DNA from: Selenomonadaceae bacterium
Lineage (GTDB): Bacteria; Bacillota; Negativicutes; Selenomonadales; Selenomonadaceae
Assembly: GCA_017477125.1 (NCBI GenBank)
Contig: JAFUXN010000127.1
Coordinates: 1 to 44,810, forward strand
DNA: 44,810 bases
Direction: 5' to 3'
Position numbers and translations under genes: made by a program. This document shows, piece after piece, positions 16,691 through 26,385 of the stretch (within the stretch, counting starts at the first letter, position 1; each line of letters begins with the position of its first letter). The notes below the pieces were generated by a model. The model had not been told where the DNA came from and did no database searches. It saw only the letters and a program-made list of their open reading frames with translations.

Positions 16691-16972
16691 TTAATTCTCG
16701 TCGACCACGACCGAGTTGACCGAGCCGCGCGCCACTTTGATCTCAACGTTGTCGGCGATCTTGAGCATGAGAGTTGTCTCGTCGATCGCCGCGATCTTCC
16801 CGTAGATGCCTCCGATCGTGATCACGTCGTTGCCGACCTTGAGGCTGTTGAGCATCTCCTCGCGTTGGCGTTGAGCGTTCTTCTGCGGGCGGTACAGCAT
16901 GAAGTAGAAGATGATCAGCATTACGATGATCGGTCCCCATGCCGCGAACGCCGCTGTCGATTCTGCGTCCAT
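16691..16972 (-). CDS. yajC: Preprotein translocase subunit YajC
   Basis: A 93-aa YajC: one N-terminal transmembrane helix (AAWGPIIVMLIIFYFMLYR) directly followed by the diagnostic RPQKNAQRQREEML and then the small beta-rich VGNDVITIGGIYGKI domain. It works with SecDF in the Sec machinery. Start ATG at 16972 with GAGAGGAA upstream. The tgt-yajC order is a widely conserved pairing; secD and secF are not adjacent here. Confidence 0.93.
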   Translation of the reverse strand: MDAESTAAFAAWGPIIVMLIIFYFMLYRPQKNAQRQREEMLNSLKVGNDVITIGGIYGKIAAIDETTLMLKIADNVEIKVARGSVNSVVVDEN

Positions 16973-16986
16973 TTAAATCATTCCTC

Positions 16987-18682
<1,696 letters not shown>

Positions 18683-18686
<4 letters not shown>

Positions 18687-19708
18687 ATTCTCGCCTCGAT
18701 GAACATGGCGTCGCCGAACGAGAAGAATCGGTAACGCTCACGGATTGCCTCTCGGTACGCTTGCAAGATGAACTCTCGACCTGCGAACGCGCTTATCAAC
18801 ATCAACAGCGTCGACTTGGGCAGATGGAAGTTGGTGATCAACGCGTCGACCAATTTGAATTTGAATCCGGGGTAGATGAAGATGTCGGTTGAGCCCTCCG
18901 TTCGCCCGTCGCGAGCAAAACTTTCGAGCGTCCGGATTGATGTGGTGCCGACGGCGATCACTCGACGGTTGGATTTTTTTGTTTGATTGATCAGCTCGAC
19001 GGTCGATTGAGGGATCGAATAGAACTCCTCATGCATTTTGTGATCCTCAATGGTGTCGACGCGGACGGGGCGGAAGGTTCCCAACCCGACATGCAACGTG
19101 ACGAAGCCGAGGTTGATGCCGGCGTCGGCGAGCTCGTCAAGTTGAGCGCGAGTGAAATGAAGCCCTGCGGTGGGCGCGGCTGCCGATCCGCGCACTCGAT
19201 TGTAAACGGTTTGATAACGTTCGGCGTCGTCGAGCGTCTCATGAATGTAGGGCGGCAGAGGCGTTTGACCGAGACGGTCGAGAATTTCTTCGAATACGCC
19301 GTCGAAATGAAACTCGACAACGCGCCCGCCGAAGTCGGTACGCTCAATAACGGTGCACGACAGTTCATCGCCGAAGCTCAATCGGGAGCCTTCGACAATC
19401 TTGCGCCCGGGCTTGACGAGCGTCTGCCAATGAGTTGCGTCGAGTTGACGGAGTAAGAACAGTTCAACGCGTCCGCCCGAGGGACGTTGACCGATCAATC
19501 GCGCGGGGATCACTCGAGTATCGTTGAAGATCAATGCGTCGCCCGGCTCGAGAAATTTTTGAAGCTCGAAAAATTTGTGGTGGCTGATGCTTTGACGGAT
19601 CGGATCGAGCACCATCAATCGGGAGGAGTTGCGCGGCTCGACGGGGCGTTGCGCGATCAGTTCTTCGGGCAGTTCATAATCAAAATCGCTTAGCAGTATG
19701 GTTATCAA
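18683..19708 (-). CDS. queA: S-adenosylmethionine:tRNA ribosyltransferase-isomerase
   Basis: A 341-aa QueA, making epoxyqueuosine from preQ1-modified tRNA and SAM. Motifs: [102 protein letters not shown] and [10 protein letters not shown]. Length and motifs are complete, in contrast to the truncated copy just downstream. The start codon is uncertain: the TTG at 19708 sits very close to its GGAAGG site, and a CTG a few codons later is another option. It overlaps the chimeric copy by ATGA. Confidence 0.93.
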
Positions 19709-19714
19709 CCTTCC

Positions 19715-20863
19715 TCAATAAATTTTTTTGAGCTCGATGCCCTTGTAATAGTGGTTGAGAATTTCTTTGTAGGACTTGCCGCGCTCGGCGAAACCTTTCG
19801 CGCCGTACTGCGACATGCCGACGCCATGCCCGCGACCGTAGCCGCTGATCTCGATCGCCCCGCCATTGATCGCGACTTCGAACAGAGTACTCGGCAAGCC
19901 CAAGATGCTCCTCATATCCTCGCCCGACAATTTGATCTCGCGATCGGAGCCGACGATCGTAATCTCGCGCACTCGTCCCGACGGCGTTCGATCGCCCGCG
20001 CCCTTGCCGATCTCGAGCGCCGACAATTTGATCGACTTCACGCTGCCGACGCCTTTGCTCGCCGCGTTGAGTTTCGATGCAAACTCGTCGCTCGTCATCT
20101 TGACCTCCCAAGGTTGAGTTTTCATCTCGTAATCCTCAACCGATTGCAGATAGGGAAGGTCGCCGCCCCAAACGTTGGCGGTGCTCTCGGTCATGCCGCC
20201 CGAATCGGTATGGAACATCGCGTTGATGAGCGCGCCCTTGAACACCATGACTTCGCCCGCCGTGTCTGCGATCGCCTTATCGGCATTCTCGTGAGCGCCC
20301 TCGGCTCCCTTGAACACTTGGCAATGAACGGTGGTGCAGACGTCGAAACCCGCCGCCTCATGGCGCTTTCGATTTTGCATGGCGAAGGTACGCGCGGCGA
20401 TCGTTTGAGCTTTGAGCGCCTCGACGTGCCAGCCCGCGGGCATTTCCGACGGGACGACGCCGCGAAGATATTGCTCGACGGTGGTCAAGTTGATCAGGAC
20501 GAAATGACCTTCCGACAGCACGAGACGCACGCCGCCCGACAATTTTTGATCTCCGACGGCGGTGATCATCTCGCCAAGTTGAGAGTCGACGCGCGGACGG
20601 ATATCGATGGCGGCAGTGTTGAGCATGATGCCGTTGACGGAGATTTTATTTTCGTTGATGGTGATGGCGATGGGTTTATCTTTGCCGAGCATGCCGATGG
20701 GCTGATCGTTTGAGGCGTCCGACAGCACGGCGGGCAGTGAGCATTGGATTGAGAAGGTCGACGCGGTTGAGGACAAGCCGATGCGCAGTTCGGGTTGCCA
20801 CGCTGCCGACGCGATTGAAGGCAAAAAAAATATTGCGATGAACAACGCAACCAATCGGAGCAT
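19715..20863 (-). CDS. spoIID: SpoIID/LytB-domain protein (secreted peptidoglycan glycosidase-like)
   Basis: A 382-aa exported protein: signal peptide MLRLVALFIAIFFLPSIASA, a beta-rich middle, then the SpoIID/LytB domain with GVVPSEMPAGWHVEALKAQTIAARTFA, VCTTVHCQVFKG, FHTDSGGMTES, LPYLQSVEDYE and the C-terminal GYGRGHGVGMSQYGAKG. SpoIID of endospore formers is a lytic transglycosylase; whether this one has that activity is not shown. ATG at 20863 with GGGAGG upstream is preferred over the longer frame to 20941. In Negativicutes-like genomes spoIID next to queA-tgt is a recurrent order. It leads the long minus-strand operon from the promoter at 20913-20941. Confidence 0.88.
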   Translation of the reverse strand: MLRLVALFIAIFFLPSIASAAWQPELRIGLSSTASTFSIQCSLPAVLSDASNDQPIGMLGKDKPIAITINENKISVNGIMLNTAAIDIRPRVDSQLGEMITAVGDQKLSGGVRLVLSEGHFVLINLTTVEQYLRGVVPSEMPAGWHVEALKAQTIAARTFAMQNRKRHEAAGFDVCTTVHCQVFKGAEGAHENADKAIADTAGEVMVFKGALINAMFHTDSGGMTESTANVWGGDLPYLQSVEDYEMKTQPWEVKMTSDEFASKLNAASKGVGSVKSIKLSALEIGKGAGDRTPSGRVREITIVGSDREIKLSGEDMRSILGLPSTLFEVAINGGAIEISGYGRGHGVGMSQYGAKGFAERGKSYKEILNHYYKGIELKKIY

Positions 20864-20912
20864 TGCCAAACCTCCCGTCTGAAATGATGGCACTCGATCG
20901 TGTTTCATAGAA

Positions 20913-20941
20913 ATTTTAACAAGGCATGCTAGAATTTGCAA
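20913..20941 (-). promoter_or_regulatory. Predicted promoter of the spoIID-queA-tgt operon
   Basis: On the minus strand TTGCAA (20936-20941) is followed after 17 bases by TAAAAT (20913-20918). The whole block, including spacer bases, is almost the same as the etfB promoter at 26271-26299, which supports both assignments. About 45 bases of leader precede the spoIID ATG. Confidence 0.65.
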
Positions 20942-20964
20942 CCATAAAGTAATTGATCGAGGCG

Positions 20965-21486
20965 ATGACGTTGAAGGTTCGGATAGCGGGGTTGGAAGAA
21001 GAATCGTACGTGGACGGCGAGGGCATTCGGTATGCGATATTCGTGCAAGGGTGTCCTCATCATTGCGAGGGCTGTCATAATCCGCAGACGTTCGACTTTG
21101 ACGGCGGGCGATTGATTGAGATCGATGAGTTGCTCGATCGGATCAAGGGCAATGCGTTGTTGAGCGGAGTGACGTTGACGGGCGGCGAACCGCTCTGCCA
21201 GTTGAGAAGTTTGACGGAGCTGGCGCGCGCGGTGCAAGGCATGGGCTTGACGGTGTGGTGCTACACGGGTTTCACGTTTGAGGAGCTGATTGGCGGCGTG
21301 GAGAGATATTTCAGCGCCGACGAGGTGCGGGAGTTCCTTCGGCATGTAGATGTGTTGGTCGACGGACCTTTTGTTGAGAGGCAACGGGATTTATCGTTGG
21401 CGTTCCGCGGGTCGGGCAATCAGCGGTTGATAGACGTTCCGAAGACGCTGTCGGGACATGAGGTCGTCTTGATCGATCTCGATTAA
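20965..21486 (+). CDS. nrdG: Anaerobic ribonucleotide reductase-activating protein (radical SAM)
   Basis: A 173-aa NrdG-type radical-SAM activase. The N-terminus reads VRIAGLEEESYVDGEGIRYAIFVQGC and continues with the cluster-binding C-x3-C-x2-C in GCPHHCEGCHNPQT; TLTGGEPLCQ is the SAM-binding GGE motif and VWCYTGFTFEEL follows. It would generate the glycyl radical on NrdD for oxygen-free deoxynucleotide synthesis. nrdD is not adjacent, which is unusual but not rare. The start is ambiguous: ATG at 20965 gives the standard N-terminus, but a TTG at 20953 is in frame and neither has a good ribosome site. Confidence 0.9.
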   Translation: MTLKVRIAGLEEESYVDGEGIRYAIFVQGCPHHCEGCHNPQTFDFDGGRLIEIDELLDRIKGNALLSGVTLTGGEPLCQLRSLTELARAVQGMGLTVWCYTGFTFEELIGGVERYFSADEVREFLRHVDVLVDGPFVERQRDLSLAFRGSGNQRLIDVPKTLSGHEVVLIDLD

Positions 21487-21487
21487 T

Positions 21488-21526
21488 AAAAAATAGCGCG
21501 GCTCCCACAACAGGGGTCGCGCTTTT
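21488..21526. terminator. Bidirectional Rho-independent terminator between nrdG and larA
   Basis: An A-run (21488-21493), then a stem GCGCGGCTCCC / GGGGTCGCGC with loop ACAACA, then TTTT. It serves the two convergent genes. The element and about 18 bases after it recur with one mismatch at 37532-37575, also between convergent genes. Confidence 0.85.
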
Positions 21527-21548
21527 GAATTTCAATCGATCGGATCGA

Positions 21549-22811
21549 TCAACGGACGATGACCGAAACGCCGTCGGGAATGAGCGAGACGGTTGCATCA
21601 TCGCCCTTGAGCTCAAACGCGCGCGCAAGAGCCTCGTCGAAAGTTTTTGCGTGATCCATGTGCATGCCGGTGATCATTTTCGGATCGCACATGTCGGTAA
21701 CCATGATGACTTTGAATTTGCTCAAGATGCGGCAGAGGATTTGAGCTTCCCACTGATCGGGCTTGGTCTCGTTGCGCGGAATGCGTGAGAACTCTTCCAA
21801 GAGCTGTTGAGGAGTTTGCGCCTCTGTCACCATGCGGCAGAATGATTCTCCTCCATGCCCGTCGCTCAACCCCGACACCATGATGATAACGCCGCCGTCT
21901 TTGCAATTGGCTTCCGCCGCCGTCATGCCCTTGACCGCTTGATAAATGTTCTGATCCAAAGGGTAGCCGCCGTTGGTCACGATGACGATGTCGGTAGGAT
22001 TCTTCTCCACCTTCGACATGTTGAGGACGAATTGACAGCCCTCGATGTGCGCCTTCTGCGAATCACCTGCGAAGGCGGCGATGACCTTCTTCTTGGCGTC
22101 GATGACCACGTTGAGGATGAACGCCAGCTTAGCCTGCTCGGCGGCGTAGAGCATATCGCGATGGATCGGATTGTCCTCGAGATTGCCGGTGCGGGCGCGG
22201 GGACTTGCAATGAACTCGCTACAGTGATTAGCCATGACGGTCGTGGCGGAGGCGATGCCCGGGAGGATTGCCTTTCGACCGCCGGAGAATCCCGCGAAGA
22301 AGTGCGCCTCGATAAAACCTTCGGCGATCAACAGATCGGTATCGACGGCGACCTTGTTGATGAGGAGCTTGCCGCCCGAGGGCAACGTTCCCAAGTCCGC
22401 CATCTCGTCGTCGTGGGAGCGATGTATTACGATATGCTCACGCTCGACGATCTCCTCGCCGTAGCGCTCGACGAGTTCTTCATGAGTTGTCGGACGGTGG
22501 AAGCCCGTCGCGATCAGAATGGTGATGTCGATGTCGGGGTTCGCCTCTCGAATGCGGCGCAAGAGGATCGGCATGGTCACGCGGCTCGGGACGGGACGAG
22601 TGTGATCGCTCGAGATGATCACCATGCGGCGCTTGCCCTTGACGAGCTCCTCAAGCGACGGCGATCCGATCGGATTGTCCATCGCGCGCTCGACGATCTC
22701 TTGCTCGGTGCCGTTGACCTCGGCGTGATGAGCTGTGAGCGTGCCGACCAAATTCTTGTCGGGGATTTCGATCGGCATGCGCGTCTTGTGATAGGGGATC
22801 GTTGTTTTCAT
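21549..22811 (-). CDS. larA: Nickel-dependent lactate racemase (LarA family, lctF-like)
   Basis: A 420-aa LarA-family protein interconverting L- and D-lactate with the nickel-pincer cofactor. The residues known from Lactobacillus LarA line up closely: SSDHTRPVPS, His105 in GFHRPTT, His170 and the cofactor-bearing Lys180 in FSGGRKAILPG. ATG at 22811 has a strong TAGGAGG site. It is the last gene of an etfB-etfA-lctD-larA operon whose layout parallels the Acetobacterium woodii lct operon, in which lctF is the racemase. The cofactor genes larB, larC and larE are not in the window. Homologues outside the lactate-specific clade can act on other 2-hydroxy acids; here the operon context favours lactate. 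Confidence 0.87.
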   Translation of the reverse strand: MKTTIPYHKTRMPIEIPDKNLVGTLTAHHAEVNGTEQEIVERAMDNPIGSPSLEELVKGKRRMVIISSDHTRPVPSRVTMPILLRRIREANPDIDITILIATGFHRPTTHEELVERYGEEIVEREHIVIHRSHDDEMADLGTLPSGGKLLINKVAVDTDLLIAEGFIEAHFFAGFSGGRKAILPGIASATTVMANHCSEFIASPRARTGNLEDNPIHRDMLYAAEQAKLAFILNVVIDAKKKVIAAFAGDSQKAHIEGCQFVLNMSKVEKNPTDIVIVTNGGYPLDQNIYQAVKGMTAAEANCKDGGVIIMVSGLSDGHGGESFCRMVTEAQTPQQLLEEFSRIPRNETKPDQWEAQILCRILSKFKVIMVTDMCDPKMITGMHMDHAKTFDEALARAFELKGDDATVSLIPDGVSVIVR

Positions 22812-22822
22812 TGTGCTACCTC

Positions 22823-24229
22823 CTAATCGGCGAAACAAACTTTGCCCGGGTTTAGTATGTTGTTGGGATCGAAGACTGCTTTAACGCCGCGCATGATCGA
22901 CAGACATTCCGGCGGCAGAAATTCTTTCAAGTAAGGTTGCTTGACCAGCCCGATGCCGTGCTCGCCCGATACCTGCCCCTTGAGCTCCCTGCCCTTATCG
23001 TACATTCGATCCATCGCCATGCTCATGAGCTCATGCCATTTGTCCTCGGGCAACTCGTCGCGCAGGATATAGACGTGCAGATTGCCGTCGCCCGCATGCC
23101 CGAACGATTTGATCCGAATGCCGATCTCCTCTCGAAGGGCATGGACAAACTCCACAAAATCATTCACCCGATTGCGAGGGACGACGATATCAACCTCGTC
23201 CATCATGGTCGTGTTGCCCTTGATCGCCTCGAGGAATGCGCCGCGCGTCTTCCAAACGGGAGCACTGCGATCCTCCGTGTCGGCGATGAGCAGATCGATC
23301 GCGCCCTGATCCAAACAGATTTGCGCGACATCGTCATAGTACTTGGCGATCTCCTCCTTGGAGTTGCCGTCGAATTTTAGTAAGAGATAAGCGTCCGCCT
23401 GATTGTCGGGGAACTTCTTGCCGAGATATTCTTCGGCGTCCAAGATCACTTCGCGCTCCATGAACTCGATTGCGGTCGGGATCGCCTTCGACTTGATGAT
23501 CAACGGCACGGTTCGGATCGCTTGCGCCAACGTCGGGAACGGGATCAGCAGACTGATGTTGCACGGCGGCAGCGGCACCAATCGAAGGACGGCTTTGGTG
23601 ATGAAGGCGAGCGTTCCTTCCGAGCCGATGATCATGTTTTTGAGATCGTAGCCCGAAGAATTTTTGACAACCTTGCCGCCGAGCTCAAGGATCGTTCCGT
23701 CCGCCAAGACGACCTCGAGCGCCCGAACGAAATCGCGCGTGACGCCGTACTTCACCGCGGTCATGCCTCCGGCGTTCGTGCTGATGTTGCCGCCGATCGT
23801 CGCCGATTTCTCTCCGGGATCGGGAGGATAGTAGAAGCCGCGCTCCTCGACGTAAGCGCGCAACGTCATGATCAAAACGCCGGGCTCGACCGTCAGCGTC
23901 AAGTTCTCCTCGTCGAGCTCCAAGATGTGATCCATGAGCGTCGTGTCGATCATGATGCCCTTCTCGATCGCAACCGACGCTCCGACCAATCCCGTGCCCG
24001 CTCCGCGCGGAGTGACGGGGATCAACTTCTCGTTGGCGTACGCCATGATCTTGGAGACCTCTTGAGCGGAGACGACGCGCGCCACCAGATCGGGGTAGGA
24101 ACGCTTGACGAGCAATTCATCATGGCTGTACTCCTCTTTGATCTCGTCGCGCCAAAGGATTCGCTCCCGATCGAGGAACGTGGAGATAACCGCCAAGTCT
24201 TGCTCGTCCATCGGTTTGTAATTGCTCAT
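22823..24229 (-). CDS. lctD: FAD-linked D-lactate dehydrogenase / glycolate oxidase subunit D type (LctD-like)
   Basis: A 468-aa FAD-linked oxidase. The PCMH-type FAD domain has [41 protein letters not shown] and [22 protein letters not shown]; the C-terminal half ends with [17 protein letters not shown] and [14 protein letters not shown]. Together with the adjacent EtfA and EtfB it should form the electron-confurcating lactate dehydrogenase complex, which uses reduced ferredoxin to push electrons from lactate to NAD+. ATG at 24229 overlaps the etfA stop by ATGA. Confidence 0.88.
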   Translation of the reverse strand: MSNYKPMDEQDLAVISTFLDRERILWRDEIKEEYSHDELLVKRSYPDLVARVVSAQEVSKIMAYANEKLIPVTPRGAGTGLVGASVAIEKGIMIDTTLMDHILELDEENLTLTVEPGVLIMTLRAYVEERGFYYPPDPGEKSATIGGNISTNAGGMTAVKYGVTRDFVRALEVVLADGTILELGGKVVKNSSGYDLKNMIIGSEGTLAFITKAVLRLVPLPPCNISLLIPFPTLAQAIRTVPLIIKSKAIPTAIEFMEREVILDAEEYLGKKFPDNQADAYLLLKFDGNSKEEIAKYYDDVAQICLDQGAIDLLIADTEDRSAPVWKTRGAFLEAIKGNTTMMDEVDIVVPRNRVNDFVEFVHALREEIGIRIKSFGHAGDGNLHVYILRDELPEDKWHELMSMAMDRMYDKGRELKGQVSGEHGIGLVKQPYLKEFLPPECLSIMRGVKAVFDPNNILNPGKVCFAD

Positions 24230-25416
24230 GCGATGCCCCTCCCCTGCTTAATCCTGTCGATGAGCCGCGGAATGATCTCATAGAGATCGCCGACCACGGC
24301 ATAGTTCGCAACCTTGAATATCGATGCCTTCGGGTCGTTGTTGATCGCAAAAATCTGTTCGGAGTGCTGCATGCCCGCCACGAATTGAACGGAGCCCGAG
24401 ACGCCGCAGGTTATGATCAGCTTCGGGCGGACGGTGCGCCCCGACAGACCGATCTGCCGTTTGGGATCGAGCCAGCCGCCTTCGACCAGCGGACGAGTGC
24501 ATGCGTAATCGCCGTTGAGCACGTCCGCCAGCTGACGGATCAGATTTAAATCCTCCTTTTTCTTGACGCCGCGCCCCGCCACCACCAGCACCTCGGCGTT
24601 CTCGATGCCGCGTTCTTTCGGTTTCTTGGTGACGCTCAACACTTCGACCTTACTGTTGAGCTTCGCGGGATCGATCTCAAGCTGTTCGATGGTGCCCGCA
24701 GGCTCGTCGAGACGTTGAGGCGCGTCCATGATCTTATATCGAACGGTCGCCATCTGCGGACGATGATTGGGCGTGAGGATTTCCGCCATGATGTTGCCGC
24801 CGAACGCGGGACGTATCTGAACCAGATCGGTGTTGTCTCGAATGTCGAGCACGGTGCAATCGGCGGTCAAGCCCGTACGGAAACGAGCCGCCACCCTCGG
24901 CGCCAGCTGTCGACCGACGGGAGTTGCCCCGACCAAAATCGCCGACGGCTTCACCTTATTGATAAAGACCTCGAACGCCGCGGCGTAGTTCTCGATGTTG
25001 AACGCGCCGAGCTCCGATCGATCGCAGACGTAAACTTTATCGACGCCGTAATGCAAAACCTCATCCGCCCGTTGAATGATGTCGCCTCCGATGAAGATCG
25101 CATACACCGACTGATCGGTTTTGGCGGCGAGCTCCCTTGCCTTGCCGATGAGCTCATAAGTGACGGGGTGAATCTTGCCTTCGACGTGATCGACGTAGAC
25201 AGCGATGCCGCGCCAATCCGTTTTGTCGATCGCCGCGCTCGTCTCCTCAACGTATTCGAAAACGCCCGCGCCTCGTTTGACGCACAGCTTACACAATCGG
25301 CAGGCGGCATTGATCTCAATCCTGCCGTCAACGTTATCCATCGCTCCGAACGGGCAGATTTTTATGAGCGACGCGGCGTCTTGCACTCGTTCGTTGTGCA
25401 CGATTAATTTTCCCAT
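24226..25416 (-). CDS. etfA: Electron-transfer flavoprotein alpha subunit with N-terminal ferredoxin-like domain (LctC-like)
   Basis: A 396-aa EtfA. An N-terminal extension (about 1-60) has Cys21 in ICPFGAM and Cys39, Cys42 and Cys45 in ACRLCKLC, giving four ligands for one [4Fe-4S] cluster, as in the EtfA of the A. woodii lactate dehydrogenase complex. The C-terminal FAD domain has [40 protein letters not shown] and [12 protein letters not shown]. The Fe-S extension marks it as part of a bifurcating or confurcating ETF and not a housekeeping one. ATG at 25416 with GGGAGGG, 12 bases after etfB. Confidence 0.9.
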   Translation of the reverse strand: MGKLIVHNERVQDAASLIKICPFGAMDNVDGRIEINAACRLCKLCVKRGAGVFEYVEETSAAIDKTDWRGIAVYVDHVEGKIHPVTYELIGKARELAAKTDQSVYAIFIGGDIIQRADEVLHYGVDKVYVCDRSELGAFNIENYAAAFEVFINKVKPSAILVGATPVGRQLAPRVAARFRTGLTADCTVLDIRDNTDLVQIRPAFGGNIMAEILTPNHRPQMATVRYKIMDAPQRLDEPAGTIEQLEIDPAKLNSKVEVLSVTKKPKERGIENAEVLVVAGRGVKKKEDLNLIRQLADVLNGDYACTRPLVEGGWLDPKRQIGLSGRTVRPKLIITCGVSGSVQFVAGMQHSEQIFAINNDPKASIFKVANYAVVGDLYEIIPRLIDRIKQGRGIA

Positions 25417-25428
25417 GGTGCCCTCCCG

Positions 25429-26220
25429 TTACGCAGTGAATTTCATCCTCTTGAGCGCGTCGTAAATTCGATCGGATAACTCCTCGGCGGTGCCCGTCCA
25501 CGTCTCTTGCACCTTGTCGGACGTCGGCGGGAAGATGCGCTGAACCTTCGTCGGCGATCCGTCGAGCCCGTAATGCTTGGCGTTCCTGTCCTCCATGTCG
25601 TTGAGCGCATAGATGCTGATCGCTCTGTCGGCGGTCGCCTTCTGCTTCTTGTACGACGGCAAGCGCGGCTCGCAAATGTCCTTCTGCACGGTGATCAGAC
25701 ATGGGAACGGCACCTTGAGCCTCTCGATGTCCTCGCTCATCTCCATGTCGACGACGATATGATCATTCTCAACGCCGCCGATCGATCGGACATTGCACAC
25801 GCATGGAATGCCGAGCGCTTCAGACACTTCGGGACCGACTTGAGCGGTGTCGCCGTCGGTGGTTTGGAGCCCGCAGATTATGAGATCGAACTTGCCGAAC
25901 TTGCGAATGCCTTGAGACAACGTGTAGCTCGTGGCGAGAACGTCCGCGCCTCCGAACTTCCTGTCGGTGATGAGCCCGCCCTTGTCGGCGCCCATCGCAA
26001 ACGCCTCATAGAGGATCGCTTTGGCTTGAGGCGGTCCCATGGTCAAGACGCTGACCGAACCTCCGTACTGCTCACGGAGTCGGAGCCCCGCTTCCAACGC
26101 AAACAGATCGTAGGGATTCATTTTGGCGTCGGCGCCGGTACGCTTGAGCACGCCCGTCACGGGATCGACCTCGACCTTATTCGAGCCCGGCACCTGTTTG
26201 ATGCAAACAAGAATTTCCAT
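25429..26220 (-). CDS. etfB: Electron-transfer flavoprotein beta subunit (LctB-like)
   Basis: A 263-aa EtfB: MEILVCIKQVPGS, MNPYDLFALEAGLRLRE, SVLTMGPPQA, CGLQTTDGDTAQVGPEVSEALGIP and VDMEMSEDIERLKVPFPCLITV. The NPYDLFALE and DGDTAQVGP segments are typical of bifurcating ETFs, where the beta subunit carries the bifurcating FAD near the NAD site. It is the first gene of the lactate operon, behind the promoter at 26271-26299. ATG at 26220 with GGGAGGG upstream. A lactate permease gene, present in the A. woodii operon, is absent. Confidence 0.92.
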   Translation of the reverse strand: MEILVCIKQVPGSNKVEVDPVTGVLKRTGADAKMNPYDLFALEAGLRLREQYGGSVSVLTMGPPQAKAILYEAFAMGADKGGLITDRKFGGADVLATSYTLSQGIRKFGKFDLIICGLQTTDGDTAQVGPEVSEALGIPCVCNVRSIGGVENDHIVVDMEMSEDIERLKVPFPCLITVQKDICEPRLPSYKKQKATADRAISIYALNDMEDRNAKHYGLDGSPTKVQRIFPPTSDKVQETWTGTAEELSDRIYDALKRMKFTA

Positions 26221-26270
26221 GATAACCCTCCCGTCACAAAAAATTTTACGCCCGATAGCTTATCGAAGGA

Positions 26271-26299
26271 ATTTTAACAAGGCACGCCGAAATTTGCAA
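26271..26299 (-). promoter_or_regulatory. Predicted promoter of the lactate operon, with a small inverted repeat at the start site
   Basis: On the minus strand TTGCAA (26294-26299), 17 bases, TAAAAT (26271-26276), nearly identical through the spacer to the spoIID promoter. Just downstream, over the expected start, lies the inverted repeat CGATA-GCT-TATCG (26253-26265), absent from the spoIID copy; it could be an operator for a lactate regulator, but this is speculative. Confidence 0.6.
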
Positions 26300-26385
26300 C
26301 CGCGAAATGATCAAGGCGATGATGTTTGAGCCTCGATCGAATGAACAACGGTTTGGTTTTTGGTCTCACGGAGGAGGAATGCTTC

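Noticed and set aside
26240-26262. Sigma-28 flagellar promoter for the flagellin gene
   Set aside because: A GCCCGATAG sequence resembles the -10 of sigma-28 promoters, but there is no TAAA about 15 bases upstream, so the match is not convincing.
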